Shown one piece after another: positions 25,655 to 36,724 of a DNA stretch of 64,000 nt. Each line of letters opens with the position of its first letter. Position 1 is the first letter of the stretch. The DNA comes from Wurfbainia villosa (Eukaryota > Streptophyta > Magnoliopsida > Zingiberales > Zingiberaceae): NCBI GenBank assembly GCA_025175895.1, contig CM046000.1, forward strand, positions 93,294,753 to 93,358,752, given 5' to 3'. The notes under the pieces are model-generated. The model had not been told where the DNA came from. It saw nothing but the letters and a program-made list of their open reading frames with translations, and searched no databases. The position numbers and the translations under genes are program-made.

Positions 25655-27858
25655 TGTTAGTTATATATAAGAGGTGTTCTAAGGCAATCGCCTTATGTTT
25701 AAACTATTTATATGATAAATGAAGATTCACTATTTGAGTATACATGTTTTCATGTATTTGATTAGATCTTAAACTCATTTACTGAATGTTCACAATACGA
25801 TTCACAGCATGAGAGAATTTGTGATTGGATCATTACTAGTGAGTATCTCTACATGTGTAATTGTGATGTATTGGAATTATCCCTAGTCAATGAATTGATG
25901 GATTTGGACACCATCAATTCTGTCGAGACTAATACGAGGTATACTCTTTGGTGTATCCAAGCAGCTGATTCTCACTGGCTGGAGACATTATGATATCTGG
26001 AGTTAATCATGGATGCTAGTTATGGTAACTAGTTCATTGGAGTGACCAGCTGTAAGACTTCATATGATTCTCTGCATATATGGATATGTCAATGAAGTTC
26101 TTACTGCAGCTTAAGTGTGATGTTCCTTTGACTTGTGGTATTCAAGTCATCTTGGTAATGGAGACTTATGCTTTGACATCTTAAGCGAGCATCTTCAAGA
26201 AGATGTGGACCTGGGATGATTGGGTATAAGTCGAAGTGCCCGAAGGTGTTTGAATAGGCTATAAAGGATTCACCACTCATTATGGGGAGATGTATACCCA
26301 GGGCCTCTCGTTGGATTGTTACTAAAGTCTTTGGCCAAAACATTACATGTTTAGAGTAATGTACTCTCTGGTACATGTGAAGTGACTAGAATCCGAAGGA
26401 CGAGGAAATTATACTTGGGCTAGGTGTGACGTAGTCAGTCTGGTGGGAACTGATACAATAGACCATGTCCTGAACCAAGTGGGTATAAGATGCGTGAAGG
26501 GAACGAGGCACGATTCACTGTGGTTGCTGAAAAGTTTCAGAAGTCGTTCTGGAGTCAACCATTGATTTTCTGGTTAATTGGGGATCATGATGTACTACTA
26601 TGGGTCACTCATGATCGTTCTATAATTAATGGTTAATTATATATGGTCAATATAAACCAGGAACCTATTTGGTCACACGCACAATGAGTGTAATCCGAAG
26701 AATTTAAAACGAGTTTGAGAATAGGATTCTCAGATTGAGAGAGACTTGGTTTGGTTGGACCAAACAAAGAGCAAGTATGAAATGGTTTCAGTCGCATCGG
26801 AAGCATGGATAGGTCATGTCTTTTGAAGACATGATGGATGAACCAAATTGTTTTGGTTCTAATCCAATGGTGGAAAATAAACCAAAGTGGTTTGGTTTGT
26901 TTTAAACGAATGAACCAAAGTTGGTTCGATTCATTTTATCTTAAAATAGACCAATGCGATTTGGTTTATTTTAACTTAAGTTATTGGAGCGGGTTTGAGG
27001 ATTTTGGTTATGAACCAATAACCGTTAGGAGAATGTGTTCTCTATAAAAACACGGTTTAAGGGTTTTTCGAAGAGAATTAATTGGTTCAAGGGTTTTTGA
27101 AACCCTAGCCTCCTTTCCTTCTCCTCCTTGCTCTTGCCACCCAAGCCATTGCCGCCCAAGACGTGATGTCGCCGATGCCACCTGCTGCCATCGACCTTTT
27201 GCTGCTGTCGGTGATCCTCCGGCGACCCTCCTTAGCTCCGGTGACAAAGGACCAGCCGATCGTTCTCCTTTGGCCAGCGCCAAGTCCTCCACCAAACTGT
27301 CCAGTTTTTGGACAGTTTGCTTCCTTCTTGTCGGAGCATCGTTTGGATGGCGTTTGGAGCTCCGACAGTAAATTTCTTGTCGAGGATTGGATCTTTGGAA
27401 ATCCTCATAGGTGGAGGACCAAGGATTTGTCAATCGGTTGATGAATATCTCTTCGGAGAAGCGAGTTTTGGGGACTTATTTTTGCATTTAAATTTTGATT
27501 CGGATTATGATCTTATCTTGATCACATCGTCTTCGACACGAAGCTAGTGACTCCAATGAAGACGAGGCTCGTAGCTATCCCGACGGTACTCGGTGTGGAT
27601 ATGGATAGAGGCAATTCTAGCATGAGTTGCTCTGATTGATGCCATTTCCACTGTACGTGATACGTCAGGTATAACTAGCATAATTTCCTTTTATTACAAA
27701 ATTTGAAATTGTGATTATCTCTACACATGATGTATCTTGCATGCGTGTGGTGTATGTGTTGTAATAAATTAGATTTATTGCTTTTATTTCTTCCGCTGTG
27801 CACATGTTTACGAAACATGTTCGAACACACACCATCGCAGTGCTGGGGAAACCCAACA
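25655..27858 (+). repeat. E1 3' LTR
   Basis: 2204 bases from TGTTAGTTATATATAAG to GGGAAACCCAACA. Where both are present it matches the partial 5' LTR at 1-1503. It shares variants with that LTR not found in E2-E4, such as AAAACACGGCTTAAGGGTTTTTCG-like sequence after the TATA box (about 27043-27070), so E1 belongs to a distinct subgroup. Confidence 0.94.
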
Positions 27859-28100
27859 GCTATAGTCTCCTAGAGCATTAGTTGACATAGGTTCGCATAC
27901 ATCAGTATGTATTATACCAAGCAACTTTCCCACCGGTTCACCTTTTCCAGTAAAAGATAACTTAGTCATCTTGCCTTTTAAGCATGATTCACATGTATCA
28001 AATGAATCAAATTTAAACGATTCCAGAATTCCACATCGGTGTAATTCAGACATGCGTTTCTTGCTTACATAGCCAAGACGACAATGCCACATATTGGAGT
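27859..28100 (-). pseudogene. pol: E0 GAG-pre-integrase and integrase N-terminal fragment
   Basis: On the minus strand it reads WHCRLGYVSKKRMSEL, then TCESCLKGKMTK and HTDVCEPMST, the zinc-binding and early core part of a copia integrase. The open stretch is 27864-28092 and appears uninterrupted. It is cut on the left by the E1 insertion and on the right by the solo LTR. It matches 46690-46920 of E4. Confidence 0.88.
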
Positions 28101-29494
28101 TGATGTGAGCAAAACATATAGGGTTTTAGGAGTAGTTTTTGCTCACATCTCATTACATTTTATGTTTGTTTCATGCATATTTTAATTTGTTTTGCATGCA
28201 TTTCCTATTTTCTGGTTCGGAGATCTACTCTTTGTACTTTTGCGTGCAGGATAGCATTTCATAGGGAAAACGATGCACTTTTAGAGAGAAAAAGGGCATT
28301 TGGAAGCTGAATGCAGTAGGGGACATTGCCAGGGCGTGTGGCTAGACACAGCCATGTCTGAAGCTCGAGATTGGCCACCATGGGGCGACACATGGCCTAG
28401 CCGTGTGGAAACACACGGCCGTGTGGCGGCCAACCATTTTGACATGATTAGGTCTTTTTCCGAATTTCGTGAAGAGCTAGTCTCGTGGTTATATAAAGAA
28501 ATCTACGCCCAAACCCTAGGGGGAGGCACGACGATCGGGACGGCGCTCCGATGCCCTAAAAAGCTTCGGGAACTCGCAACGGGAAGAAGGAAGCTGATCG
28601 AGGATCAAGTTCTGCATCTCAACACTAGAGAGAAGAGCCCCATTGCATTGTAATTTACTTTCTGTGCATAATTTCCATTGTATATCTTAACATGATCATG
28701 CTTTGTGTTTCTTCTCTTATATTCATGGAGTAGATTTACCAATTCTAGGATTAGGGAGTAGTTTGTGTGCGTAGGACATTTTATTCCAAATATATTTCTG
28801 ACTCTTTAGTTTATATTTTCAATTGGTGATTGTTTAGATCTATAGCTATTTGTTTTGGTCTTCTATTTATTGTGTGAAGCCGATATGAGGGGTGACAACC
28901 CTCGTATCAAATATTTAGGAGAATTGAGGAACCTAGGGGTTGGCCTCATCTCCCATAACCGTAGATATAAGGATGTGATAGAGTCAGAAACGAAATACGT
29001 TCCATCTCACCGCAGGGACTGATTCGGCATCCTCGTACCGCCTACCCCGTCCTAATGTCAGGGGTCGACCTGGTATGACAGAGGTAGCTTCTGATAGATG
29101 CGAAAGTTCATCGGGGGAGTGTATGATGTCCCTTCCACAAGGCTATAGTTAGACGTCTAGATAATACTTAATTGGTAGCGTGTTCTGTGATGTACAAGCG
29201 AAACCGAAATCCTAGGATTCCCTCAAAGACTCGTAGCAACCCTTCTCTTTCGCCGTCTGACATCGTACTAGAGTTAGGACTGCCGACAACCCTCTTAATC
29301 ACAACCATTAGAACTGAACTCCAAACAATAACATCCACTGAATAGATCGATACTCGAATCTCAGTCCCTGTGGGATCGATAATCTATTTATTACTTGACA
29401 ACATCTGTGCACTTGCGGGCATTGAGCGTGAGCGCGCGCTTCGAGTCCTCGATGATCTCCCTCGTGAGATTTGAGGTTGCGTTCGCATGCATTA
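28101..29494. repeat. Solo LTR of a Ty3/gypsy-like element
   Basis: 1394 bases between exact 5-base duplications GGAGT (28096-28100 and 29495-29499), splitting the E0 coding sequence. It starts TGATG and ends CATTA, consistent with termini TGATG...CATCA after one C-to-T change. It contains no internal genes. Features include TATATAAAG at 28490-28498, the 14-base palindrome CACACGGCCGTGTG at 28412-28425, and GTCCCTGTGGGATCGATA near 29366. The last type of sequence is common near the end of plant Tat/Athila-group gypsy LTRs, so that assignment is plausible but not proved. The open frame 28300-28653 is not a supported gene. A solo LTR normally arises by recombination between the two LTRs of a full element. 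Confidence 0.82.
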
Positions 29495-29975
29495 GGAGTC
29501 TAATTGATTATATTTCCAAGCATGCTTGTTGCTCGCTTCGATATTGAAAATGTCACTAGATAGATACAACGTATAAATACCATTACATAAAGTTCCAGTC
29601 CCATAAAGGACTCCATTCAAAGTTATGTAACAACAATTGTTACTAAAAGTCAAATGGTACCCATTTATATTTAAATAAGAAATAGAAATGATGTTCTTTA
29701 TCAACAAAGGAACAAAATAGCAATTGTCCAGTTCTAAGACAAGTCCTGTAGGGAGTTTCAACAAATATGTTCCGATGACGAGTGCGGCAACCTTTGCTCC
29801 ATTCCCAATACGTAAATTTGACTCTCCCTTAACGAGTCTTCTTCTATTCCTTAGCCCATGTATGTTATTACATATATGTGAACCACACCAGGTATTCAAT
29901 ATCCAAGTGTCTAAGGAAATAGAATGACAATCAATAACGAAGATATCTAAAGAAGATGGGGCATCAGATGCCTTA
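29495..29975 (-). pseudogene. pol: E0 protease and linker region
   Basis: On the minus strand it runs from GSHICNNIHGLRNRRRLV (aspartic protease region, near 29890) through LELDNCYFVPLLIKNIISIS to FNIEASNKHAWKYNQLDS, where the solo LTR interrupts. The protease motif DTGCG has become NTWCG, losing the active-site Asp-Thr-Gly. It is open over 29492-29899. Confidence 0.86.
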
Positions 29976-30592
29976 TTCTTCTTTATAGACTCAAGATAAA
30001 TCTTGCAGTTTCTTCGTCAATGACCCTCCTTGCCACAATGATGGCAAGTGCCCTTTTGAGCTGGTTCTGCCTTCCTTGCCTTCTTCTTCCCCTTGTATTG
30101 TTCCTTTGATTTCCTCTTAGAACCTTTTTTTGAGGAATCAACTAATAGCACCATCTCCTGCTCATGCTTCACAGAAGGCTCCACAGTCTTCAACATGTTG
30201 AGCAGTACCACAGATGAACCTTCTTGCATCTCAGAGATGAAGAGGAGCTTGGAGACTTTGAACCTTTCGGATCTCACTTGCTCATCAAACAACTCATAAA
30301 GATGAAAGACTATGGTATGACCATCCATATGCTCATGCTACTTCTGCAGCTCGGGTACCATCACGGCTAGCATGATGCAACTCACTAGTTCAGAATCACT
30401 CACATGTTTATGATGAGCCAACAATTGGTTCGGGATTGCATCATCACTAGGATGGGTGGGAAGAGGCGCTTCAAGGACATACAGAACCTTTTCAGCCTTG
30501 AGAACAGTTCCCAAGTTTCTAAGTCAGTCCAAGAAGTTTGGCCTAGTAAATTTATTCGAATCCAAAATAGAGCACAAATTCAAAGACATCAT
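29976..30592 (-). pseudogene. gag: E0 gag with an internal in-frame deletion
   Basis: The minus-strand start near 30592 opens MMSLNLCSILDSNKF. The gag core follows with breaks, then the open stretch 30017-30328. There the sequence passes from EMQEGSSVV straight to LLNMLKTVEP, missing 55 codons present in E1, E2 and E3 (join at 30205/30206). The lysine-rich tail and the zinc knuckle start (CHHCGKEGH) follow. E4 has exactly the same deletion. The missing part is the C-terminal half of the gag core, so particle assembly by this protein would probably be affected. Confidence 0.87.
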
Positions 30593-31744
30593 GATCAAGC
30601 GATTAACCTAGAAATACAAATCGAGCATATATGAGAAAGATGATTTAAAAATGCATCCACATACATTTACAAAATCCATTCATTTTTTTTTTGAATTCAA
30701 AAACCCTCAAAATAAATTCGGGAGATCGTAGGTCCATCTCCAAATGGGCTAATATCCAACATAGATAAGAACAACCTTGGAGTGAGTCCAACAAGACATT
30801 CTTAGCTATGATGGTAGGTGTCAAGTAAACCAATTGCATATCACATATATGCAACTATCACAATGTGCTATCAACTAATTGAATGTTCACACATACATTG
30901 GGTTGTTAACACATTAACAAGTATGCATCATATGCATAGCACCCAACTTCACCTCTCTTCACATCGACCTTGGAGTGAGTCCAACAAATCGATGCTCCAA
31001 GTTAGAGCCGACCCATTAATCACGAAATAGTTTTAATATGGTTAGAGCACATTCAACCAATTAGCCAGGCTTGGAGTGAGTCCAACAACCCAAACTAACG
31101 ATTGACCTCTGACTCTTACCATATTAGTGTTAAACTTTTCTAATGATTTGAACATGTTCAGGTTCAAGCCGGGGTTGGAGTGAGTCCAACAACCCAAACA
31201 AGAAATGGAACTCTGGTTCTAACCATATTAATGGAAGGTGTAGGTTTTAATATTGTGTAAGGGTTTTCAAGTCTCATCCTCCTTTTCATGTAAATAACTA
31301 TTATCAACATGACATGTCACACATGACATATATCTACATGTCACGACATGCATGACATAATGTTATGCATCTAATGCAATTACACGACATCCATTTAAGA
31401 CATGTACAAATAGTTTCCTTATTTGTCATAATTAATTTTGAAAATAAAATATGTTCGAGATTTGATTTCTCAAATCAAATCTTGATTAAATTAGAAAATA
31501 AATTTTCAAATCTAATCACATATTTTATTTATGGAAAATATTAATTAAATAAGTTCAAATTTAATTTAGGAAATAAATTTTCTAAATTGTAATTTCCTAA
31601 TCACATTAGAAAATTTCCAATTTGAATTTCTTTACTAATTAAAATTTCCAAAATTATTTCTAAACTTTCCAAAAGTAGAAAATTTTCAAAAATACAATTA
31701 TGACTATCGCAAAATAATTTTACGATTATGTCGAAACACAGTCA
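30593..31744 (-). other. E0 untranslated leader
   Basis: Contains the four hairpin copies (plus sense CTTGGAGTGAGTCCAACAA near 30777, 30970 and 31071, and a variant near 31175), then an AT-rich stretch. It is somewhat shorter than in E2. No gene is seen. Confidence 0.82.
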
Positions 31745-31757
31745 GGTTCTGATATCA
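31745..31757 (-). other. E0 primer-binding site, two changes
   Basis: GGTTCTGATATCA in plus sense stands for GGCTCTGATACCA. Both differences are C-to-T. The LTR begins at 31759. Confidence 0.85.
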
Positions 31758-31758
31758 C

Positions 31759-33956
31759 TGTTAGGTTTCCCTAGCACCAACGTGAGTGTGTGTTCGAACA
31801 TGTTTTGTAAACATGCACACAGCAAAAGAAAAAATAAGTAATAAACAAATTTATTACAACACACACCACATGCATGCAAGGATACATCAAGTGTAGACAT
31901 AATCGTCATTTCAAATTTTACAATAAAGGAAAACTACTCTAGGTATACCTGACGAATTACGTGAAGCGGGAATGACATCAACCAAGTGACCCTCGTGAGT
32001 TTCGCCTCTATCCGTATCCACGCCGAGTATCGTCGGGATAGCTTCACAAATCTACAAGCCCCGACTTCATGAGAGGTACTAGCTTCGCATTGAAGTCGTT
32101 GTGATCTGAGAGACGATCAATTTGGATCTAAAAATAAGTTCCATAAACTCGCTTCTCGGAAGTGATTTTCGTCAACCAATTGAAGAAACCTTGGTCCTCC
32201 TCCAAAGGGGATTGCCGAGATCCAATCCCTGACAAGTAAGTCACTGTCGGAGCCCAAAACGTCAATCAAACGACCTCTCCACAAAGAGGACAGCAATTTG
32301 TCCAAAGTTGGACAACTTGTTTTGGTGGAGGAGATGGTCAGCCAAACAAGTTGGTCGGCTGCTCCTTGATCACCGACGACCAAGGGAGGTTGGCCGGTAG
32401 CTGGGGATGGCCGGAGGATTATCGGTGGTTGGTGGTTGTCCGGCGATAAGGAGGAGGTGGCGACAACTTCAAGAGTGGGCGGCAACACCAAGGGAGGAGA
32501 AGAGGGAAAAATGGCTAGGGTTTCCAAAACCTAAGTCGTCTTTTCACAAAACCCTTAAGCCGTGTTTTTATAGAGAACACATTCTCCTAACGATTATTGG
32601 TTCATAACCAAAATCCGTTAACCCACTCCATTAACTTAAGTTAAAATAAACCAAACTGCGTTGGTCTATTTTAAGTTAAAATGAACCAAACCAATTTTGG
32701 TTCATTCATTTAAAACAAACCAAACCCCTTTGATTTTTTTCCACCATTGGATTAGAACCAAACCGATTTGGTTCATCCATCAAGTCTTCATAAGACTCGG
32801 CCCATTCATGCTTCCGATGTGACTGAAATAATTTCAACTTGCTCTTTGTTTGGTCCAATCAAACCATATCTCTCTCGATCTGAGAATCCTATCTCAAGCT
32901 CATTTTAAATCCTTCAGATAATACTCGTAGTGCGTGTGACCAAATTGGTTCCCGATTTATGTTGTCATTTATAATTAACCATTAATTATAGAATGATCAT
33001 GAGTGGCACCTAGTAGTACATCATGATCTCCAATTAATCAAAAAATCAATGGTTGATCCCAGAACGCTTCTGAAACCCTTCAGCAGCTACAGTGAAATGT
33101 GCCTCATTCCCTTCACTCATCTTATACCCACTTGGTTCAGGACATAGTCCATTGTGTCAGTCCCCACTAGGTTGAACGTGTCACACCTAGCCTAAATATT
33201 ACTTCGTCGTCCTCTGGATTATAGTTATTGGACATGTATCCAAGAGTATCATACTCTAAACATGTAATGTTTTGGCCAAAGACTTTAGTAACAAGTCGAC
33301 GAGAAGTCATTGGGTATACATCTCTTCACAAGGAGTGGTGAATCCTCTGTAGGCTATTCAAACATCTTCGGCCACTTCGACTTATATCCAATCATCCCGG
33401 GTCCACATCTCTTCAGAGATGCTTACTTAAGATGTCAAAGCATAAGTCTACATGACCAAGATGACTTGAATACCGCATGTCGAACGAACATCCCACTTAA
33501 GCTGCAATAAGAACTTCATTGACATATCCATATATGCAGAGAACCATATGAAGTCTTACAGCTAGTCACTCCAATGAACCAGTTACCATAACTAACATCT
33601 GCAGTTAACTCCGGACATCCCAATGTCTCCAGCCAGTAAGAAATAGCTGCTTGGATAAACCAAAGAGTATAACTCATGCTAGCCTCAACAGAATTGATGG
33701 TGTCTGAATACATCAATTTGTCGACTAGGGATAATTCTAATACATCACAATTACACATGTAGAGATAATCACTAGTTGTGATCTAATCATAAATTCTCTC
33801 ATACTGTGAATCGTATTGCAGGCATTCAGTAAATGAGTTTAAGATCCAATCAAATACATAAAAATATGTATACTCAAATAGTGAATCTTTATTTATCAAA
33901 TAAATGGTACGACCATAAGGCGATTACCTTAGGACATCTCTCATATATAACTAATA
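31759..33956 (-). repeat. E0 5' LTR
   Basis: 2198 bases, alignable with the family A LTR but the most diverged copy in the window, consistent with the oldest insertion. The terminal TG on the minus strand has become TA (C-to-T in plus sense would be CTAACA to CTAATA). Confidence 0.92.
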
Positions 33957-33983
33957 GATTGCCCTAACAATCTCCACTTTTTT
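33957..33983 (-). other. S 3' LTR start and polypurine tract
   Basis: The minus-strand sequence AAAAAAGTGGAGAT precedes TGTTAGGGCAATC. S2 has AAAAAGGGGGAGAT before TGTTGG in the same place. Only 13 bases of LTR remain before the E0 insertion. Confidence 0.72.
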
Positions 33984-34924
33984 GATGTGTGGCAATATGT
34001 TTAAGTTAGGTAAAACATTCAAAAACACTTAAAGGAAAATAAGCATGTAAATCAAACATGGATATCAAAAACTCTCCCTTAACATATGCAAACTCCCCCT
34101 TAACCCATGCTAATTCCCCCTAGCATGATTAACTTAAACTCTAACACTTCTCCCCCTTTGACACCATCAAAAATATCATACATATGTTATACATCATGGC
34201 ATCAATATCTAAGGGAATAAAACTATCAAAATCAGACTGAAAATGCCCAAAACTAAGTTGTTGTACCCATGCACAGTTCCATCAGTCGACTGGGTAAGAG
34301 CACTAGTCGACTGGCACCTAAAAGCTCCGATTTCTGATTTTTGAAGGTCAAATTCAGAAATGCATTAAAAAAATCAAGAAAAATCAAAAAATCATGAAAT
34401 TTTGGGAACACATTTCTAATGAGTTCCTCTATCAAGGAAAAATTTGGCAAAAACTCAAAAGCTTTAAAATCTTTAATTTTTATATCGACTTGAAAGTCTA
34501 GTTTTATTTTAAAATGTTTCAAAATATTAACTCACAGTTTTAAAGACAGAAATGTTTTCAAATCATTAAAAATATCCAACTATGATCTTTGGGCAAGATG
34601 TCTATGAATTAAACATTTTCTTTCACCATAGTTGGTCTATGATTGATATATCATGATACTCTTAATGACTCATCTAAATGCCATAAGCATTAGTGAATCA
34701 TTTGTATCAACCTAGCATCTCACCCATTGCTATGTTTTCAATCAAGTTAGCTTATAGTGGGTTGTGAGATGTAGCTAAAGGTATTTATACTTAACCAAAA
34801 TTTCATACAATACTATGAAGGTTAAGTATCATGCAAAATCACTACTCATCATGATCATAAATCAAGTATCACCCCAATAACACCCAACATAGTCATAAGG
34901 CAACCATTTATCATAATATGAAAT
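33984..34924 (-). other. S 3' non-coding region
   Basis: About 940 bases with no supported gene. Several further purine tracts of the type AAGGGGGAG (minus strand) lie at about 34075-34165, as in the same zone of S2. A CAGTCGACTG palindrome is at 34283-34292. The open frame 34253-34522 has no recognisable domain. Confidence 0.6.
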
Positions 34925-35640
34925 GAAATCAAACATGGTTGACTATCCTAGGTTTTTCTAACCTTTAAGGATTGACTTGGGAACCCAATATAAGTTCTTT
35001 CCAATAGGGTTCACCAAGTATTTCTTAGGGATCTATTTTCTAGCTACCATTGTAGTCTTTGATTGCCCCCTAGCAATTAAACAATGATAGGGCTTTTCAT
35101 TTTTAGATTCCTTATATCCTAGGCCCTTTTTGTTAAAGCATGCCCTTTGGCTCCCAATGATCATGTTCAAGGTATTTGAGTCTATAGCGAATTTTTCAAG
35201 GGCCTTAGTAAGGTAATTTACCTTTTTCCTTAAAACCTTAGGTAGTGTTTGGTATGCTTGTTTTCCATTTTCATTTTCTGGAAAATGAAAAAAAGTTGTT
35301 TGGTTGGCCATTTCTGTATTCGTTTTCTAGGAAATGAGAGTTCATTTGCTTGGAAAATAGAAAATAGCTAAAAGTCATTTTCTAGAAAACGGAAAATGCG
35401 GAAAAAATGGAAAATGGAAACATAAACCAAACACAACCTTATTTTCTTCAATACATGTATCATTTAAACTAGAAGAAGAAATATTATCATGTGAGCATGC
35501 ATTTTCAAGTTTTTCTTCTAGGGCCTTAATTTCATTTAGCATGTATTTATTTTTCTTCTTTATTCTAAACAAATCCCTAGTTAAGCTTGAAATCATAGAA
35601 ATAACATCTTGAGAGGGTAGTTTCTTTACCTCACCCAATC
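34925..35640 (-). pseudogene. gag: S gag, C-terminal fragment split by a MITE
   Basis: Two open pieces on the minus strand lie either side of the MITE. The upstream piece (35640-35442) is lysine/glutamate-rich and predicted coiled coil (RIKKKNKYMLNEIKALEEKL). The downstream piece (35237-34925) has IIGSQRACFNKKGLGYK and NPIGKNLYWVPKS. These correspond to LLGSQRAVYNKAGLGF and SNQYWVPKD in S2 gag (56000-56180), which fixes family and orientation. The two pieces are in the same phase once the MITE and one TTA are discounted. The zinc knuckle and everything upstream are missing. Confidence 0.82.
35241..35438. mobile_element. Tourist-like (PIF/Harbinger) MITE
   Basis: 198 bases, flanked by exact TTA at 35238-35240 and 35439-35441. 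It has terminal inverted repeats GGTAGTGTTTGGT and, at the other end, ACCAAACACAACC (two mismatches in 13). Further inside both ends repeat TTTTCCATTTTC-type sequence, so most of the element could fold on itself. Short length, TTA duplication and the GG...TGTTTGGT terminus are typical of Tourist MITEs, which are mobilised in trans by a Harbinger transposase. It has no gene. Confidence 0.88.
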
Positions 35641-35666
35641 TTCTTTCGAATCTGAGGTAGATGTGT

Positions 35667-36720
35667 AGGAACGTCGGTGAGCGCTAGAGGGGGTGAATGA
35701 CACATTCTCGTCGTTTGATGGAATTCATTCGTGCTAGTCTACAATTTTTGTTAGAACAGCGGAAATAAAAGTAATAAAGCAATAACAAAAATACAATCAC
35801 ACAAATACAATGATATAATGTGGTGCGGAACCTTAGGGTTCCTACTCTACAGATTGAGCTCAAATGAGCTCTAGCGATGCAAATGCCACCACTAATCAAA
35901 TACACTCCTTCTCGACAACAAGTCGGAGGCGAAGAAACCTTGTATAAGAATTACACAAGTAATATAAAAGAAATACAAGCAATTACAAGTGAACTACACA
36001 AAAATACGTAAAGAAAACTTTACAAATGTGCTTTTGGATGCTTGCTTGTTTAGTTGCTTGAGTTGCACTTGGGGACCTTGAATTGCACCAGCAAATCGTC
36101 CCAAATTGCCTCAAAGAACCATGCTAAAATCCCTCTCCTTAAGCTCCTTTTAAAGCTGCAAGTCGGGCTGGATTTCGCTTAGCAGTCGACTGATCGCGAC
36201 CATCAGTCGACTGCTTCTGTAGTCATTGTGAGACAATGACTCGATCCATGCTGGATAAGTTCAAATGGATAGACCATCAGTCAACTGATCACACCCGTCA
36301 GTCGACTGATGCATAGGCAATCGAGTCATTGGTTGAGCCTGCCTCGCATCTGTGGCGTTCCCTCACCATCAGTCGACTGCTACTCCATGGCAGTCGACTG
36401 CTTGGCCAGTCGAGGCGCCTTGCGTCTGTGACCGCCACAATCAAGGCCACTCAAGGCACTGCCTCGACTAGGACATTAGTCGAGGCACCGCCTCAACTGG
36501 GACACCAGCTGAGGCACCTTGCATCTTTGGCAACAATTCAGCCATAGTTGATCACATTCGACTCCCATCAATCAACTGGTCATAATCCCAGTTGACTAAT
36601 AAACCTCAAACTTAAGGTTTAACCCCAAGTATAATGCCCTCATACTTGCTAGACCACCCTTAGTCAAGACCTAAGCCTTCTTGCCACCTCCATCAACCTC
36701 ACGCCTATCGAATCCCTCCA
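35667..36720 (-). repeat. S-type LTR sequence with CAGTCGACTG palindromes
   Basis: On the minus strand the low end reads TTCACCCCCTCTAGCGCT, closely like the S2 LTR end (TTCACCCCCCCCTCTAGC). This is the basis for calling it a SIRE-type LTR. It contains five CAGTCGACTG palindromes (36183, 36204, 36299, 36370, 36391) and a GC-rich repeat zone (36400-36535) with alternating GAGGCACC and AGTCGAGGC units. No primer-binding site is seen at the low end. The high end has no clear LTR terminus, so it is probably truncated where it meets M1. Confidence 0.6.
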
Positions 36721-36724
36721 GTCA

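Larger units (their letters stand above)
1..27858 (+). mobile_element. E1: Ty1/copia family A retrotransposon, split by E2, 5' end outside the window
   Basis: The parts in order are: partial 5' LTR (1-1503), primer-binding site, leader, gag (2804-3690), the inserted element E2 (3691-22595 plus duplicated CATAT at 22596-22600), the rest of gag-pol (22601 to about 25600), a polypurine tract, and the 3' LTR (25655-27858). The reading SHICND in the protease region continues directly across the E2 insertion. After the 3' LTR the sequence changes at once to minus-strand family A integrase, so E1 sits inside E0. The expected E1 target duplication GCTAT (27859-27863) has its partner left of the window. 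Without E2, E1 would be about 9 to 10 kb, like E3 and E4. Its genes are broken. Confidence 0.93.
27859..33956 (-). mobile_element. E0: Ty1/copia family A retrotransposon, right-hand part only
   Basis: A minus-strand element interrupted by E1. To the right of E1 remain part of integrase (27859-28100), the gypsy solo LTR insertion, protease and gag (29495-30592), leader, degenerate primer-binding site, and the 5' LTR (31759-33956). The rest of its pol and its 3' LTR should lie left of the window. The right terminus reads CTAATA where others have CTAACA. The next five bases, GATTG (33957-33961), are the predicted target duplication, whose partner cannot be seen. Confidence 0.9.
33957..36720 (-). 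mobile_element. S: SIRE-type copia fragment lacking pol
   Basis: The minus-strand order is: LTR-like sequence (36720 to about 35667), the C-terminal part of gag (35640-34925), a non-coding stretch, a polypurine tract, and the first 13 bases of a 3' LTR (33969-33957) cut by E0. Protease, integrase, reverse transcriptase and RNase H are absent, and so are the primer-binding site and the N-terminal half of gag. It resembles S2 (53044-61913) in gag and in the polypurine tract. Right boundary with M1 is approximate. Confidence 0.68.

Noticed and set aside
28300..28653. 117-codon open frame in the gypsy LTR
   Set aside because: No domain, lies wholly within a solo LTR downstream and upstream of its TATA box, and composition follows the LTR.
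34253..34522. 89-codon minus-strand frame in the S 3' region
   Set aside because: Low-complexity Phe/Lys/Ile composition, no counterpart in S2, no domain.
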